Notes: generated by a model from the letters alone, not told the origin. A stretch of DNA of 64,000 bases from Haloterrigena sp. KLK7 (GCF_037914945.1 NZ_CP149787.1:3472001-3536000); one strand, 5' to 3'; shown: positions 18,477-27,806, counted from the stretch's first letter. Program-made: numbers and translations.

Positions 18477-20103
18477 CGCGAACCGTCTCCACCCGCTCAC
18501 CGGGGCGATGATGGCCCTTCGACGAGGATTCACCGGGTTCTCGGTCCCGTTTTTCCTCGTGGGAGTGGGATCGGGTATCCTCGGAATCGATGCCGACCTC
18601 GCCATCGATCTCCTGTTCGTCCTCTCTCCGCTCGGCTCCGTCGTCGGTGCCGGCTACGGCCTCGCGTACTACTATCGCTTCACGTACGCGCTCACGGCGG
18701 ACACGTTCGACGTGACGTCCGGCGTTCTCTCCCGACGCGCCCGCGAAATTCCGTACCGCCGCGTCCAGAACGTCGATATCTCGCAGGGGATCGTCCAGCG
18801 ACTGCTCGGCCTCGCCGTCGTCTCGCTCGAGACCGCCGGCGGCGGCAACACGGAGGCGACCCTGCGGTTCGTGAGCAGCGACGAGGCCGATCGAATCCGG
18901 TCCGAAATCCGCCAGCGGACGGTCGCTGCCGACAACGCGAGCGACGCGGCCGACCGGTCCGCGGCGACCGATTCGCCCTCCGAGACTGGGGACGAGGACG
19001 TTACAGCGCCCCGGCACGACAGTGGCGCCGCTCGGGGCGACCGGTCGGCGACGCTCCTGTTCGAGCTCGAGGTCAGCGAACTGCTGGTCTACGCCGTGAC
19101 CGCGTTCCGATGGGGTGCCGCGGGCTTCCCGATCCTGCTGGTGAGCATATTGACGGACGCCGATTCGGGCGCGGGCTTCGTTCCCGACTTCGTCTTCGAG
19201 ACCGCCGGTTTCGTCGGCGGTCCCGAATCGATCGACGGTGCCCCGGTCGACGCGCTCCTCATTCTGGCCGCGGTCGCCGCGCTGCAGTGGTTCGTCGCCA
19301 CGTACGTCGCCAGCGCGCTCTATACGATCGTGAACTACTACGGGTTCCGGCTCGGTCGACAGGGGAACGATCTGATCTACGAACGCGGCCTCCTCCAGCG
19401 CTACAGCGGGTCGATCCCGACCGACAAGATCCAGTCGGTGACGATCACCGACAACCCGCTTCAACGGCTGGTCGGCTACGCCGGCCTCTGGGTCGAGACC
19501 GCCGGACACGGGCCCGAGAGCAGCGGCGGGAATCAGTCGGCCGTTCCGATGGCCGCCGAATCGCGGGTCCAGCGCTTCGCGACGGCGCTGACCGGCGTCG
19601 ACCGCACCGACTTTCGCGGCGCGTCGCCGCTGGCTCGGCGTCGGTATCTCGTGCGCTATTCGCTGCTGGCCGTCGGCGTCGTCGGCCTCGCGTTCGCGGT
19701 CACTCGAGTGACGGATCTCGAGCGCTGGTATCTCGCGGCGATCGCTGTCGTGGCGGCGCCGCCCGCGGCACACCTGAAATACGTCAATCTGGGCTATCAC
19801 GTCGGCGACGATCACGTCGTGATCCGGCGCGGGTTCTGGCGGCGGCGGACGACCGTCATCCCCTACTATCGCGTGCAGACGATCTCGACGCGGCGCTCGG
19901 TCTTTCAACGTCGCCTCGGACTGGCATCGCTGGTCGTCGATACGGCCAGCTCCCGAACGTTCTCCTGGTCGGAACCGACGATTTACGATATCGACCTCGA
20001 GGACGCGCGCGCCGTCCACGACACTGGCCGGAAACGCCTCCGGACGGCCCTGCGCGAGCGCGCTCGAGCGGACGACAGCGGGCTCACGATCGATTCCACC
20101 TGA
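18466..20103 (+). CDS. triple bacterial PH-domain membrane protein, YdbT-like (copy 2)
   Basis: The 545-aa protein has three bPH2 domains: VLSRRARREIPYRRVQ-type first domain, YERGLLQRYSGSIPTDKIQS second, and RRGFWRRRTTVIPYYRVQTI third. Helical pairs separate them and a shorter acidic linker (about 145-190) joins the first and second. The start ATG overlaps the upstream stop, so the pair is translationally coupled. The C-terminus RERARADDSGLTID is shared with copy 1 (RERARADDSGLTIDF), showing common descent. Confidence 0.88.
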   Translation: MASNANRLHPLTGAMMALRRGFTGFSVPFFLVGVGSGILGIDADLAIDLLFVLSPLGSVVGAGYGLAYYYRFTYALTADTFDVTSGVLSRRAREIPYRRVQNVDISQGIVQRLLGLAVVSLETAGGGNTEATLRFVSSDEADRIRSEIRQRTVAADNASDAADRSAATDSPSETGDEDVTAPRHDSGAARGDRSATLLFELEVSELLVYAVTAFRWGAAGFPILLVSILTDADSGAGFVPDFVFETAGFVGGPESIDGAPVDALLILAAVAALQWFVATYVASALYTIVNYYGFRLGRQGNDLIYERGLLQRYSGSIPTDKIQSVTITDNPLQRLVGYAGLWVETAGHGPESSGGNQSAVPMAAESRVQRFATALTGVDRTDFRGASPLARRRYLVRYSLLAVGVVGLAFAVTRVTDLERWYLAAIAVVAAPPAAHLKYVNLGYHVGDDHVVIRRGFWRRRTTVIPYYRVQTISTRRSVFQRRLGLASLVVDTASSRTFSWSEPTIYDIDLEDARAVHDTGRKRLRTALRERARADDSGLTIDST

Positions 20104-20122
20104 GTCGCGTCGATTCCCGTGA

Positions 20123-20128
20123 TTTTAT
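20123..20128 (+). promoter_or_regulatory. TATA-like box, PH-module copy 3
   Basis: TTTTAT lies 31 nt before the ATG at 20154. The surrounding bases (attttat, then gactaacatg) resemble those before copy 2 (attttat, then tactaacatg), so the promoter was duplicated with the genes. Confidence 0.6.
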
Positions 20129-20153
20129 CGAATGGGACTAACATGTTTCTGGT

Positions 20154-20615
20154 ATGGAAGCCCTCCATCCCCGTATCAGACTGTTCTGGATCGCGAAGGG
20201 GGCGATCGGCGCGATCGTCCTCGGCGTCGGTCTCGCCGCCGCGGACCGGTGGATAACCGACGTCCCGCTCGCCGCGATCGCCGCCGTCGTGGCCGTCGGT
20301 TTCGGCCTCGGAATCGCCTACGCGGTGCGGCTCTATCGGGTCTGGCAGTACGAGATCCAGCCCGACGCGCTCTACTTAGAGCGGGGCGTCGTCACGTTCG
20401 TCGAGACGTCGGTGCCATTCGTTCGCGTCCAGCACGTCGACACGCAGTTCGGCCCGATCGAGCGCGCCCTCGGGCTCTCGAGCGTGGTGGTCTACACGGC
20501 GGGCTCGCGGAACGCGGACGTTCGAATCCCGGGGCTCACTCCCGACCGAGCGCGTGACCTGCAGGACACGCTTCGGAAACTGGCCGTCGAGAGCGAGGCC
20601 GACGACGGCGTCTAA
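20154..20615 (+). CDS. bacterial PH-domain membrane protein, YdbS-like (copy 3)
   Basis: This 153-aa protein is almost identical to copy 2, with a handful of substitutions (for example WITDVPLAAI for WIADVPLAAI and RVWQYEI for RIWQYEI). Two membrane helices precede a bPH2 domain with YLERGVVTFVETSVPFVRVQ. It is followed after 6 nt by its YdbT-like partner. Retention of near identity suggests recent duplication or gene conversion. Confidence 0.88.
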   Translation: MEALHPRIRLFWIAKGAIGAIVLGVGLAAADRWITDVPLAAIAAVVAVGFGLGIAYAVRLYRVWQYEIQPDALYLERGVVTFVETSVPFVRVQHVDTQFGPIERALGLSSVVVYTAGSRNADVRIPGLTPDRARDLQDTLRKLAVESEADDGV

Positions 20616-20621
20616 CCAGCC

Positions 20622-22205
20622 ATGAATCGCTTACACCCGTTCACCGCGATTTCGGAGGCGCTGGGGCGTGCAGCGAGCGGGCTCATGCTCCCGCTCGCCG
20701 CGGTCACCGTCCTCTCGGAGTCCGTCGACGCCGTCGAGACGAGTTGGCTGCTCGTGTTGGCGCCGCTCGGCGTCCTCTCCGGGCTCGCCTACGGCGTGGC
20801 CCACTACTACCGGTTCGGCTACGAACTCACCGACGAGACGTTCGACGTCACGTCGGGCGTCTTCTCGAGACAGGCCCGCGAGATCCCCTACCGGCGGATC
20901 CAGAACGTCGACGTTCGGCAGGGGATGGTCCAGCGACTGCTCGGCCTCGCCGTCGTCGAACTCGAGACCGCGGGCGGCGGCGACACCGAGGCGACGCTGG
21001 AGTACGTGAGCAAGGCGGAGGCCGACCGGATCCAGCGGGAGGTCCGCCGGCTGACCGCCGAAGTCGACGCCGACGGCGACCGCTCGGCTCCGTCGCCCGA
21101 GGCGGAACCGACAGCCGACGCGGACGCGTCGACGGCGGCCGACGCCTCGACAGCGGCGGACGCGCCGACCGACGCCGCCGACAGCGGTCGGTCCCGACCG
21201 GCGCGGACGCTCCTGTTTGAACTCGAGCTCCGGGAGCTGGTGCTCTACGCCGCGACCGCGCTCAGGCCGGGGACCGCGATCCTCCCGGTGTTCCTGCTGG
21301 CGTTCGTGAGCGACGAGGGGGGCCTGCTCCCCGGATTCGTCCTCGAGCTCTCCGCCGCGTTGCTGATCGGTTCGATCGTCGTCCCGTGGGCGCTCGCGAC
21401 GGCCCTCCTCAGCGCGGCGATGACGGTCACGCAGTACTACGGCTTCCGGCTCGGCCGGGAGGGGAACGACTTCGTCTACGAGCGCGGGCTGGTCGAGCGC
21501 CACAGCGGCTCGATCCCCGTCGAGAAGGTCCAGTCGGTGACGATCACGGACAACCCCCTCCAGCGGCTGCTCGGCTACGCCGGGCTGTGGGTCGAGACCG
21601 CCGGCTACGGCCCCGGCGACTCGAGCGCGAGCGAGTCGACGGTACCGTTCGCCGCCGAGTCCCGCGTCTACGGCTTCGCCGAACGGATCACCGGCCTCGA
21701 GCGGCCCCAGTTCACCTCGCTGCCGACGCTGGCGCGGCGCCGGTATCTCGCCCGCTACGCGATACTGGCCGCCGTCCTCGTCGCGGCCGCCTACGGGGTC
21801 GCGCAGGTCTCCGGCCTCGAGCGCTGGTATCTCGCCGCGGTCGCCTTCGCGGCGGCCCCTCCGGCGGCGCACCTGAAGTGGACCAACATGGGATACGCCG
21901 TCTGCGAGGACCACCTCGTCGTCCGGCGGGGCTTCTGGAAGCGACGGACGACCGTGATCCCCTACTACCGCATCCAGACCCTGACGACCCGGCGGTCGCT
22001 GTTCCAGCGCCGCCTCGGGCTGGCGTCGGTCGTCGTCGACACCGCGAGCTCGGCCACCTTCTCCTGGTCGGCGCCGACGATCGAGAACGTCGCCCTCGAG
22101 GACGCGCGCGCCGTCCACGACACCGGCCGGGACCGCCTGCAGACGGCCCTGCACGAACGCGATCGGGACGACGAACGATCTGGGGCGTTCGCCGATCGGC
22201 AGTGA
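20622..22205 (+). CDS. triple bacterial PH-domain membrane protein, YdbT-like (copy 3)
   Basis: The 527-aa protein has three bPH2 domains (VFSRQAREIPYRRIQNVDVR; YERGLVERHSGSIPVEKVQS; RRGFWKRRTTVIPYYRIQTL) with interleaved helix pairs. A repetitive linker STAADASTAADAPTDAADSG lies near residues 165-190. Unlike its YdbS-like partner, it is clearly diverged from copy 2, including a different C-terminus (RDRDDERSGAFADRQ). The paired genes have therefore evolved at unequal rates. Confidence 0.87.
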   Translation: MNRLHPFTAISEALGRAASGLMLPLAAVTVLSESVDAVETSWLLVLAPLGVLSGLAYGVAHYYRFGYELTDETFDVTSGVFSRQAREIPYRRIQNVDVRQGMVQRLLGLAVVELETAGGGDTEATLEYVSKAEADRIQREVRRLTAEVDADGDRSAPSPEAEPTADADASTAADASTAADAPTDAADSGRSRPARTLLFELELRELVLYAATALRPGTAILPVFLLAFVSDEGGLLPGFVLELSAALLIGSIVVPWALATALLSAAMTVTQYYGFRLGREGNDFVYERGLVERHSGSIPVEKVQSVTITDNPLQRLLGYAGLWVETAGYGPGDSSASESTVPFAAESRVYGFAERITGLERPQFTSLPTLARRRYLARYAILAAVLVAAAYGVAQVSGLERWYLAAVAFAAAPPAAHLKWTNMGYAVCEDHLVVRRGFWKRRTTVIPYYRIQTLTTRRSLFQRRLGLASVVVDTASSATFSWSAPTIENVALEDARAVHDTGRDRLQTALHERDRDDERSGAFADRQ

Positions 22206-22391
22206 GCCACCGATGCGACACCGAGTCCGTGTCCGTGTCCGAGCCTGAACCGGCGTTCGGCGGCGATGCCCCGTCGTCAGGGACGAGACCACGACGTTTT
22301 TGCCCCGACCGTTCGACTCGCCCTGTATGGATCCAGCCGGCATCGATCGACCGACCGAGGAACGCAATCGGGGCCGGAAGCGGGGGCGGAC

Positions 22392-23096
22392 ATGATTCGT
22401 GATGCGCTTCGATACCCGGTCAGCGACGCGTTCGGACGGGCGGCGCTGCTCAGGTGCGGTGTCGGCGTCGTCGCGACCGCGGTCGGGGCGCGGTACGCGG
22501 TCGCGTTCGCGCCGTCGATAGTCGCGCTCGTCCCCGCGCTCGTCGCGCTCCTCGGCCTCGTCGTCCTCTTCGGAACGGCAGCCGTCGTCCTCGGCTCCGA
22601 CGGGCGGCGCCCGCGGCCGTCCGTGCGGGCGATCGCCCGTTCCGGTCTCGGGGCGCTCGCGTTGGCGGTCGCGGTGCTCGTCCCGTCGATCGTCCTGCTG
22701 GCGCGGTCGCTGATCGAGACGCCGGAGGCGCTCGCGCTCGGCACCGGCGCGGGACTGTTCGCGCTCGTCTCGTCGACGATCTCGATCTTCTTCTTCGTCG
22801 CGTGTGCGTACGCGTATCCCGCCGCAGTGGCCGCGAGCGCCTCGACCGGACGGCTGCGTGCGGCCGTCGAGACCGAGACGGTACTGCCCGCGTTGACCGA
22901 CCCGACGTACTTCCTCCGGTGGATCGTCGGCTTTTCGCTCACCGTTCTCGCGGCGTGGCTCGCCGTCACGGCCGTCCGTCGCGGCGACGTGCTGGGTGTG
23001 CTCGCCGCGGCGGCCGCCGCCTACGCCCTCGTCGCGGGCGCCCGCGCCGTCGGCGTCGGCTACGCTCGAGCGTCCGGCGGTGAGCCGAGGGCGTAG
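22392..23096 (+). CDS. DUF4013-like membrane protein
   Basis: This 234-aa protein begins MIRDALRYPVSDAFGRAALL, the form in which haloarchaeal DUF4013 proteins begin (a membrane protein with a conserved P-x-x-D start). About five or six hydrophobic helices follow, including SVRAIARSGLGALALAVAVL. The role is unknown; DUF4013 proteins are predicted membrane components. It lies just after the PH-domain modules on the same strand, with a 186-nt gap that has no ORF. The ATG at 22392 was preferred to the longer frame, whose extra residues are low-complexity. Confidence 0.65.
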   Translation: MIRDALRYPVSDAFGRAALLRCGVGVVATAVGARYAVAFAPSIVALVPALVALLGLVVLFGTAAVVLGSDGRRPRPSVRAIARSGLGALALAVAVLVPSIVLLARSLIETPEALALGTGAGLFALVSSTISIFFFVACAYAYPAAVAASASTGRLRAAVETETVLPALTDPTYFLRWIVGFSLTVLAAWLAVTAVRRGDVLGVLAAAAAAYALVAGARAVGVGYARASGGEPRA

Positions 23097-23193
23097 CTGC
23101 GGGACGAACGGCCGATCGAAATTCGTGATGCCTCGAAAGAATCAGTGCTGCGACCGTCTCGAGAACCGGCGGACCCGATCTCGTCTCCGCCGA

Positions 23194-24366
23194 TCAGATG
23201 TTCGGCGCTCGGGGCTCGCTGCTCTCGACGCGGCGGTTGTGGAGCGCCTCGTCGGTCTTCGCGTCGAAGACGTGAATCGCGTCCTCGGGAATGTGCGCGA
23301 CCACGCGGTCGCCGGCTTCGATCCGGCTCATCCCGTCGATCGTCACGATGGCCGTCTCGCTTCCGTCCTCACCGAAGTCGAGGTAGACGATGTTCTCGTC
23401 GCCGGTCGGTTCGACGACAGTGACCGTCGCGGGGACGGTGTGGCCGTCCTCGCGCCGGGGCTCGCCCTCGCTGTGTTCGATCTCGATGTCCTCCGGACGG
23501 ACTCCGAGGACGAGCTCGCTCCGATCGCCGATCGCCGTCACGATGTCCGACGAGACGGTGTACTCGAGGTTCTCGCCGACGAGGACGGCTCCGTCGCCGT
23601 CCGCGCTGCGGCGCGTGACGTCGAAGAAGTTCATCGCCGGCTCGCCGATGAAGTCCGCGACGAACGCGTTCGCGGGTTCGTGATAGCACTCGAGGGGCGT
23701 GCCGACCTGCTGCAGTTTGCCGTCGTTGAGGATGGCGATCCGGTCGCCCATCGTCATCGCCTCCGTCTGATCGTGCGTGACGTAGACCGTCGTCGTCTCG
23801 AGTTGCTCCTGGAGCTGCTGGAGCTCGGTCCGCATCTGCGCGCGGAGCTTGGCGTCTAAGTTCGAGAGGGGCTCGTCCATCAGGAACACGGCCGGCTCCC
23901 GGACGATCGCTCGACCGAGCGCGACCCGCTGTTGCTGGCCGCCCGAGAGCTCCTCGGGCTTTCGGTCCAGCAGGGGATCGATGCCCATCATCTCGGCGGT
24001 CTCTTCGACTCGCGTGGCGATCTCGTCGTCCGAGAGGTCGGTGGACTCCTCGAGCCCGAACGCCATGTTCTCCCGCACGGTCATGTGCGGGTACAGCGCG
24101 TAGGACTGGAACACCATCGCGATGTTCCGTTCTTTCGCCGGCAGGTCGTTGATCACTCGGTCGTCGAGGCGGATCTCGCCGTCCGTGATCGACTCGAGTC
24201 CCGCGATCATCCGCAGCGTCGTCGACTTGCCACAGCCCGAGGGGCCGACGAGAACGAGGAACTCCCCGTCCTCGATGTCGATCGATACGTCGTTGACGGC
24301 GACGATCTCGTTGCCGTCGTCTTCCGTGAATACTTTTCGTACGTCGTCGAGTTGGGTTTCTGCCAT
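23194..24366 (-). CDS. sugar ABC importer ATPase (MalK/UgpC type)
   Basis: The 390-aa ATPase has Walker A GPSGCGKST (41-49), Q-loop MVFQSYALYP, signature LSGGQQQR (140-147) and Walker B FLMDEPLSNLDAKLR (161-175). A C-terminal TOBE/OB regulatory domain begins near residue 240 and contains LVLGVRPEDIEIEH. Such ATPases may be shared between sugar importers and can be regulated through the C-terminal domain. It is the last gene of a four-gene operon, 40 nt downstream of the second permease. Confidence 0.93.
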   Translation of the reverse strand: MAETQLDDVRKVFTEDDGNEIVAVNDVSIDIEDGEFLVLVGPSGCGKSTTLRMIAGLESITDGEIRLDDRVINDLPAKERNIAMVFQSYALYPHMTVRENMAFGLEESTDLSDDEIATRVEETAEMMGIDPLLDRKPEELSGGQQQRVALGRAIVREPAVFLMDEPLSNLDAKLRAQMRTELQQLQEQLETTTVYVTHDQTEAMTMGDRIAILNDGKLQQVGTPLECYHEPANAFVADFIGEPAMNFFDVTRRSADGDGAVLVGENLEYTVSSDIVTAIGDRSELVLGVRPEDIEIEHSEGEPRREDGHTVPATVTVVEPTGDENIVYLDFGEDGSETAIVTIDGMSRIEAGDRVVAHIPEDAIHVFDAKTDEALHNRRVESSEPRAPNI

Positions 24367-24406
24367 CGTCAGATCCTCCGGTTTCGTACCAGTAGTCGTC
24401 GGTCGG

Positions 24407-25336
24407 TCATGTCTGTACCCCCTCCGCGAACTTGTCGGCGAACAGCACGTAGACGAGCAGCGTCGGCAGTGCCGTGATGAACGCGCCCGCCATTCGGAGC
24501 GGGTAGTCGGTTCCTTCGAGCGACTGACCGAGCCCGGACAGGATGAGGGTCGCGGACGCGGCCGGGTTGTTGGTGCTCCCGATGATCGTCAGCGAGAACA
24601 GGAACTCGTTCCAGATCTGCGTGAACTGGAAGATGAACACGACCGCGAACATCGGTATCGACAGCGGCAGGACGATCCGTCGGTAGACCCGCCAGACCGA
24701 CGCGCCGTCGAGTCTCGCGGCCTCGATCATCTCCTCGGACATCGTCTTGTACTGCGATCGGAACAGCAGCGTCACGATCGGGATCCCGTACGCCGTGTGC
24801 GTGATGATCAGTTCGAGGATCGTCGCGTGGTGTCGCTCGAGCAGCGGGAGGCCCCACAGGAACGAGAGCCGTGCGCTCAGCTGCATGTACTGGCTCCAGA
24901 ACTGGAAGAGCGGGACGATCACCGCCTGGTACGGAACGAAGATGCCCGCGATGAACAGCGCCAGCACGGCGATCTGCCCGCGCCAGTCGACGAGCGTCAG
25001 CCCGTAGGCGGCCATGCTGCCGAGGATCGCACACAGGATCGTCGACGGGATCGTGAACAGCACGCTGTTGACCATCCCGGGCGCGAGGAAATCGAACGCG
25101 ACCTGCCACTTCTCGAACGTGATCCCGCTCGAGGAGAGGGGCGGCAGGAACGGGAAGGTCTCTTGGAGCGCGGTCGGCGTTTTGATCGACGTCACGAGTC
25201 CGGACTCGATCGGGATCAGGTAGAACCCGACCAGACCGATCAGCGTCGCGTACAGTCCGACGTGGCCGATCGAAATTCCGCCGGTCTCGTGCTCCGTCGC
25301 CGCCGCCTCCTCGGTGGTAACTGTTTCCTCGCTCAT
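24407..25336 (-). CDS. sugar ABC importer permease (MalG type)
   Basis: The 309-aa permease has six helices and the inner-membrane EAA loop EAARLDGASVWRVYRRIVLP that docks on the ATPase. The N-terminus (TTEEAAATEHETGGISIGHV) is a short cytoplasmic extension before helix 1. It overlaps the first permease by four bases (ATGA), indicating translational coupling and a heterodimer. The substrate is unknown; the family transports oligosaccharides, polyols or glycerol phosphate. Confidence 0.92.
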   Translation of the reverse strand: MSEETVTTEEAAATEHETGGISIGHVGLYATLIGLVGFYLIPIESGLVTSIKTPTALQETFPFLPPLSSSGITFEKWQVAFDFLAPGMVNSVLFTIPSTILCAILGSMAAYGLTLVDWRGQIAVLALFIAGIFVPYQAVIVPLFQFWSQYMQLSARLSFLWGLPLLERHHATILELIITHTAYGIPIVTLLFRSQYKTMSEEMIEAARLDGASVWRVYRRIVLPLSIPMFAVVFIFQFTQIWNEFLFSLTIIGSTNNPAASATLILSGLGQSLEGTDYPLRMAGAFITALPTLLVYVLFADKFAEGVQT

Positions 25337-26322
25337 AGGTTCCCTCGCTTGTACTGATTATACAGGTACGGCGCGATGACTGCCAGCGACACGACGAACA
25401 ACACGATCGCGATCGAGGACCCGTACGCCCACTCGGATCGGCCGAACGACTCGCGGACCATCTTGGTCGCCAGGATGTCGGCCCCGCGACGAGGTCGATA
25501 GCCGTCGAAGGTCGCGTACAGGAAGTCGAAGGCCTTCAGCGCGAACAGCACTAACACGACGGACGCGCTGACCGTCGCCGGCCGTAACTGCGGAATGATC
25601 ACGCGCCAATACATTCGAAGCGTGCTCGCCCCGTCGACTCGCGCGGCCTCGTACTGGTCGTTCGGGATCGACCGGAGCGCGGCGAGGTAAATGATCATCG
25701 TGTACCCGCTGAACTGCCAGACGAGCGCGAAGATCACCGCCCCCAACACGAGGCGGGGACTACCCAGCCAGTTGTATGGCCCGAGGCCGAAGAGCCCGAT
25801 GAACTGGTTGACGATACCGTTGTTCACGTTGTACATCCACCGCCAGAACTGGGCCGTGACGATGAACGAGAGGGCGAACGGCAGGAGGTAGACCGTCCGA
25901 AACGACCTGCTGAATCGGATCTCGCGATCGAGCAGCAGCGCTAGAAGCAGGCCGACGATCAGACAGACGACCGTGAATCCGATGAGGAGGACGAACGTGT
26001 TCCGCGTCGCCGCCCACATCCCCGGATCGTCCAGCATCGCCCGGTAGTTGTGCAGACCGAGGTTGCTGTAGTCGGGGTCTCCGAACCCGGAGTACTCCGT
26101 CAGCGAGAGCAGGAGGTTCCAGCCGATCGCGGCGTAGACGAAAAAGCCCATCAGCAGGAACGGCGGCAGCCAGAACGGCGACGACTGCACGATGTCGCTA
26201 TCGAGCCAGCGTCGGAGCGTCGAGCGTTCCTCGGTGGTCCCCCCGTCCGTCCTGACGCGTCGCTCGCCGCCCTCGCTTCGTTTACGCCGGACGCTACGCA
26301 GTAACGCTAAAAAACGTTTCAT
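25333..26322 (-). CDS. sugar ABC importer permease (MalF type)
   Basis: The 329-aa permease has a basic N-terminus (MKRFLALLRSVRRKRSEGGE), then helices starting FWLPPFLLMGFFVYAAIGWN. The EAA loop reads EAARVDGASTLRMYWRVIIP. It pairs with the overlapping MalG-type permease. It starts 14 nt after the substrate-binding protein stop, so all four genes are one transcription unit. Confidence 0.92.
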   Translation of the reverse strand: MKRFLALLRSVRRKRSEGGERRVRTDGGTTEERSTLRRWLDSDIVQSSPFWLPPFLLMGFFVYAAIGWNLLLSLTEYSGFGDPDYSNLGLHNYRAMLDDPGMWAATRNTFVLLIGFTVVCLIVGLLLALLLDREIRFSRSFRTVYLLPFALSFIVTAQFWRWMYNVNNGIVNQFIGLFGLGPYNWLGSPRLVLGAVIFALVWQFSGYTMIIYLAALRSIPNDQYEAARVDGASTLRMYWRVIIPQLRPATVSASVVLVLFALKAFDFLYATFDGYRPRRGADILATKMVRESFGRSEWAYGSSIAIVLFVVSLAVIAPYLYNQYKRGNL

Positions 26323-26336
26323 AGTCTTGGAACGAA

Positions 26337-27608
26337 TTAGACGGCGTCCATGAACCCGCTCGTCGCACCGTCGACGTCGTAGGGGTCCGCGAAGTTATTG
26401 TTGAGGGCCTCCTCGAGGTCGTCCTGGGTGCTCGTGTCTACGGCGAGGCCGTGTGCGAGCGTCGGCGGCTTCTCCGAGGCGTTGTCGAAGTCTTCGATCG
26501 TGTCCGTGAGATAGGTGTTGAACGCGTCGGTGGACACGTCCGTCAGCGTCGGGATCGACCCCTTGTACTGGTTGAACGCGACCTGCGCTTGTTCGGACCC
26601 GACGAACTGCAGCCAGGTCGCGGTGTCGTCGGGCGTCGGATTGTCGGCCGGGTAGATGAACGAGTCGATGTGGAGGGTGTAGTAGTCCTCCGTCCCGGGG
26701 TATCGGATCGCGTCCCAGTCGGTACCGTACTCGAGGTCCTGATCGCTCGAGATGTACGCGCCGGCGGCCCAGTTGCCCTGGTGGATGAACGCGGCGTCGC
26801 CGCTCATGATGTCCTGGTTGACCTCGGTAAAGTCGACGGAGGCCGCGTCGGAGTTGATGTAGCCGAGGATCTCCTCGAGTTTCTCGAAGGTGTCGCGGAC
26901 GGCGCTCTCGTCGCCGTTACCCTCGATGAAGTTCATGTAGGCCTCGTAACCGTGCTCGCCGAGCATCGTCTGGGCCCACGTCTGGAGGATACACCACGGC
27001 GCGAGCGAGAACGCGAACGGCGTCGCGTCGGTCTCCGACTCCACGGCGTCCAGCGCGTCGATCAGCGCGTCGGCGCTGTCGATCGAGCTCGGATCGACGC
27101 CGGCGCTCTCGAGGACCCCGACGTTGTAAAAGAGGTCGTTCAGGCGGTGGGAGCCGAGCGGGACCGCCGAGAAGCCGTCGTTGTGCTGGCAGAGTTCGAC
27201 CGCTTCCTCGACGTGAGCGTCCTTCAGCCCGGCCTCGTCCCAGACCTCCGACTCGATGTCACCGACGGCGTCCCCGTACTGCTCTAAGTTCGCGCCCGGC
27301 CAGCCGGCGAACGAACTCGGCGGGTCACCGCCCTGAAGGCGGTTGGCGACCGTCTGGTCGAGCGTCGTGTTCCCACCGCCACCGATCGGGTTCTCGTTGT
27401 AGTCGACGTCCGAGTGCTCCTCCTCGAACGCCGAGAAGAGCGCATCGGCAGCCTCGGCGCCGTCGCCGCCGGTCCAGCCGTGCAGGACCTCGAGCGTGTC
27501 GCCGCCACCGCCGCCGGTACAGCCCGCGAGAGCCGCGAGACTCGCGGTCCCTGCTATCCCTGCACCCTTCAGCATCGTCCTCCGTGGTATCTTGTTACCA
27601 TCGGACAC
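26337..27608 (-). CDS. Tat lipoprotein sugar-binding protein of ABC importer
   Basis: The 423-aa class II extracellular solute-binding protein (SBP family 1) starts with twin-arginine signal KIPRRTMLKGAGIAGTASLA and lipobox LAALAGC, then a Gly linker. Mature motifs include TLEVLHGWTGGDGAEAADAL, FEEEHSDVDYNENPIGGGGN and the late PTLAHGLAVDTSTQDDLEEA. It probably captures a sugar outside the membrane. It is the first gene of the operon and sits beside an AT-rich promoter region with direct repeats. Confidence 0.93.
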   Translation of the reverse strand: MSDGNKIPRRTMLKGAGIAGTASLAALAGCTGGGGGDTLEVLHGWTGGDGAEAADALFSAFEEEHSDVDYNENPIGGGGNTTLDQTVANRLQGGDPPSSFAGWPGANLEQYGDAVGDIESEVWDEAGLKDAHVEEAVELCQHNDGFSAVPLGSHRLNDLFYNVGVLESAGVDPSSIDSADALIDALDAVESETDATPFAFSLAPWCILQTWAQTMLGEHGYEAYMNFIEGNGDESAVRDTFEKLEEILGYINSDAASVDFTEVNQDIMSGDAAFIHQGNWAAGAYISSDQDLEYGTDWDAIRYPGTEDYYTLHIDSFIYPADNPTPDDTATWLQFVGSEQAQVAFNQYKGSIPTLTDVSTDAFNTYLTDTIEDFDNASEKPPTLAHGLAVDTSTQDDLEEALNNNFADPYDVDGATSGFMDAV

Positions 27609-27624
27609 TCTGAATCACACACAA

Positions 27625-27651
27625 TTAATAGTCCGAGGACCACTTAATAGT
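27625..27651 (-). promoter_or_regulatory. direct repeats upstream of the sugar ABC operon
   Basis: On the coding strand ACTATTAA appears twice (plus-strand TTAATAGT at 27625-27632 and 27644-27651) with a 19-bp period, just upstream of the substrate-binding gene ATG at 27608. The spacing is about two helical turns. It could be an operator for a sugar-responsive TrmB-like regulator, combined with a TATA element (attaattat near 27657). Confidence 0.4.
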
Positions 27652-27806
27652 TTCCATAATTAATTACATTCTGAGTGAATCCGCTGAACGGGTGGACCGA
27701 GGCCGCTCCCGCCAGGAATTCCGCGATACCATGAGGTAATACGATCGCGTCATACCCCGGAATTAGACCGGTGGATTTTACGCACCCGCCCGTCAACCCT
27801 CCGCAC

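Noticed and set aside
18253-20019. 588-aa minus-strand frame opposite the PH-domain module
   Set aside because: Antisense shadow; similar shadows appear opposite each of the tandem copies as expected from repeated sequence.
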